Assembly (NCBI GenBank): GCA_029942205.1
Contig: JAOZTL010000005.1
Span: forward strand, 3,604-19,423
Reading direction: 5' to 3'
DNA: 15,820 nt
From: Bacteroidales bacterium
GTDB lineage: Bacteria > Bacteroidota > Bacteroidia > Bacteroidales > JAOZTL01
Position numbers and translations under genes: made by a program. A model generated the notes under the pieces. That model was given only the letters and a program-made list of their open reading frames with translations. It was not told the origin of the DNA and did no database searches. Each line of letters starts with the position of its first letter. Within the stretch, counting starts at the first letter, position 1. Shown piece by piece: positions 13,954 through 15,820 of the stretch.

Positions 13954-15820
13954 TTATACTATTGCATCAATAATTGCATTAAGAGTAGTACTCGGACGCA
14001 TTGCTTTTGACGTTTTATCAAAATCAAGGCTATAATATCCACCAACATCTGTTGCTGTACCTTCGGCAGCAGCAATTTCGCTTAATATTTCGGTTTCTTT
14101 AGCTTGCAATTGCTCTGCAACTACTACAAATTTATCTTTCAACTCTTGATCGTCTGTTTGTACGCTCAAAGCCATTGCCCAATATTGAGCTAAGTAAAAG
14201 TGCGTACCACGATTATCCAATTCGCCTGCTTTACGTGAAGGAGATTTGCCATTTTCGAGATATTTTCCAACCGCAATGTCCAAGGTATTTGCAAGAATTT
14301 GTGCTCTTTTATTGTCAAAATTAGCAGCTAAATGCTCCAAAGAAACAGTAAGAGCTAAAAATTCGCCTAATGAATCCCAACGCAAATGTCCTTCTTTCAA
14401 AAATTGCTGAACATGTGTTGGAGCAGATCCACCAGCACCAGTTTCAAATAAGCCTCCGCCATTCAATAATGGCACAACAGACAACATTTTTGCACTTGTA
14501 CCTAATTCTAAAATTGGAAATAAGTCAGTCAAATAATCACGAAGTACATTTCCTGTTACCGAAATAGTATCTTCACCTTTTCTAATTCTTTCCAACGAAA
14601 ATTTCATTGCATCAACAGGAGTCATAATACGAATATCTAATCCTTTCGTATCATGATTTTTCAAATATTTTTCTACTTTTTCAATAATTTTAGTATCGTG
14701 TGCTCTACTTTTATCTAACCAGAAGAGGGTAGGTACACCTGTTGCTTTTGCTCTAGTAACAGCTAATTTTACCCAGTCTTGAATTGGAATATCTTTTGCA
14801 CGAGACATTCTCCAAATATCACCAGCTTCTACTTTGTTTTCAATAAGCGTGTTTCCGTCAGCATCCAATATTTTCACTGTTCCGTCAATAGGGATTTCAA
14901 AAGTAGTTGGGTGTGAGCCATATTCTTCGGCTTTTTGTGCCATTAAACCAACATTGGCAACGCTTCCCATCGTTGTTGGGTCAAATGCTCCATGAACATT
15001 GCAATTATCAACAACTGATTGATACATAGTTGCATAACATCTGTCTGGCACCATTGCTTTGGTGTCTTGTAGTTTGCCCGCAAGATTCCACATTCTACCA
15101 CCATCACGAATAACGACAGGCATCGAAGCATCTACGATAATATCATTTGGTACGTGCAAGTTTGTAATTCCTTTATCAGAATCTACCATTGCCAAATCAG
15201 GGCGAGTTTTGTATAATGCTTGTATATCGGCTTCTATTTCAGCTTTTTTATCAGCTGGTAATTTTTCCATTTTAACATACAAATCACCTAAACCATTATT
15301 GAAATTCACACCTAATTCTTCAATTGTTTTTGTATGTTTTTCAAGTACATCTTTGTAGAAAACTTTCACGGCATGCCCAAACATAATTGGATCCGAAATT
15401 TTCATCATCGTAGCTTTCAAGTGTAATGAAAGAAGAACACCTTTAGCTTTTGCATCTTCGATTTGCTCGGCAAAGAATTTACGCAATGCATTTTTACTCA
15501 TGAATGTTCCGTCAAGAATTTCTCCTTTTATAGCGGTCAATCCGTCTTTCAAAACCGTCGTGTTTCCGTCTTTACCCTCCAATACAATTGAAAAATCACC
15601 ACCGTTTTCCATCACTACCGATTTTTCATTGCCATAAAAATCGCCATCAGCCATGTACGAAACATGCGATTTTGAATTATTTGGCCATGGTTTCATCATT
15701 CGGTGAGGTTTTTTCTGAGCAAATTTCTTCACAGAAGCGGCTGCACGTCTGTCAGAATTTCCTTCACGTAAAACTGGATTTACTGCACTTCCCAATACTT
15801 TTGCAAAACGCTCTTTCAAT
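13954..15820 (-). CDS. icd: Monomeric NADP-dependent isocitrate dehydrogenase (C-terminal part; start outside window)
   Basis: This enzyme oxidatively decarboxylates isocitrate to 2-oxoglutarate in the TCA cycle, with NADP as acceptor. The 622 or so codons seen match the monomeric (about 740-residue) type, not the common homodimer. 'GSAVNPVLREGNSDRRAAASVK' spans the substrate-binding NSDRR motif, 'LSLHLKATMMKISDPIMFGHAV' follows, and 'LLNGGGLFETGAGGSAPTHVQQF' lies in the C-terminal half. The reading frame runs off the window edge; the Met at 15817-15819 is internal to the conserved region, so roughly 120 N-terminal residues are missing from view. Two hairpins follow the stop, the second an intrinsic terminator. 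The gene is transcribed in the same direction as ppk1 but separated by that terminator. Confidence 0.96.
   Translation of the reverse strand, partial: LKERFAKVLGSAVNPVLREGNSDRRAAASVKKFAQKKPHRMMKPWPNNSKSHVSYMADGDFYGNEKSVVMENGGDFSIVLEGKDGNTTVLKDGLTAIKGEILDGTFMSKNALRKFFAEQIEDAKAKGVLLSLHLKATMMKISDPIMFGHAVKVFYKDVLEKHTKTIEELGVNFNNGLGDLYVKMEKLPADKKAEIEADIQALYKTRPDLAMVDSDKGITNLHVPNDIIVDASMPVVIRDGGRMWNLAGKLQDTKAMVPDRCYATMYQSVVDNCNVHGAFDPTTMGSVANVGLMAQKAEEYGSHPTTFEIPIDGTVKILDADGNTLIENKVEAGDIWRMSRAKDIPIQDWVKLAVTRAKATGVPTLFWLDKSRAHDTKIIEKVEKYLKNHDTKGLDIRIMTPVDAMKFSLERIRKGEDTISVTGNVLRDYLTDLFPILELGTSAKMLSVVPLLNGGGLFETGAGGSAPTHVQQFLKEGHLRWDSLGEFLALTVSLEHLAANFDNKRAQILANTLDIAVGKYLENGKSPSRKAGELDNRGTHFYLAQYWAMALSVQTDDQELKDKFVVVAEQLQAKETEILSEIAAAEGTATDVGGYYSLDFDKTSKAMRPSTTLNAIIDAIV

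Overview
The window reads as AT-rich chromosomal DNA from a member of the Bacteroidota. Several things point there. Start codons lack purine-rich ribosome binding sites, and the -7 promoter elements look like TAnnTTTG. The exported proteins carry short signal peptides ending in A-Q. There is an FN3-like 'YGHCWSTSPDP' domain typical of Bacteroidota cell-surface proteins, and a pabB-tilS pair. The genus cannot be told from this sequence alone. I see no rRNA, tRNA, CRISPR array, transposase or phage gene.

Left part (1-2946): two paralogous single-domain CheY-like receivers lie on the minus strand. An 875-base AT-rich gap separates them from a divergent two-gene ParA operon on the plus strand. 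The second gene of that operon is a 99-residue protein. It keeps only the N-terminal ParA-interacting type of peptide seen in ParB (GLGSLI) and replaces the rest of ParB with a charged linker and a helical tail. This is the most system-like part of the window: a ParA ATPase with a minimal partner, beside CheY-type receivers. It could be a positioning device for a cargo other than the chromosome, but that is inference.

Centre-left (2947-6412): housekeeping genes on the minus strand. In transcription order these are a 2-Cys peroxiredoxin (AhpC type) with a clear promoter and a strong intrinsic terminator, then pabB (aminodeoxychorismate synthase, folate pathway) and tilS (tRNA-Ile lysidine synthase). 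pabB and tilS are 10 bases apart and probably one operon. The peroxiredoxin terminator ends only a few bases before the pabB start codon, so it is also part of any longer pabB leader.

Centre (6330-11573): the gap 6330-6839 holds a roughly 180-base imperfectly palindromic, MITE-like element. Related sequence also occurs downstream of ahpC and in the receiver/parA gap. Then come four plus-strand genes for exported proteins: a six-blade Kelch lipoprotein, an outer-membrane beta-barrel, a lipoprotein and a small secreted protein. They meet a fifth exported protein on the minus strand, with two SPOR-like halves, at a bidirectional terminator.

Right part (11574-15820): polyphosphate kinase ppk1, lying upstream of the SPOR-like gene on the same strand, and the C-terminal 622 or so codons of a monomeric NADP-dependent isocitrate dehydrogenase. 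The true start of the latter lies outside the window.
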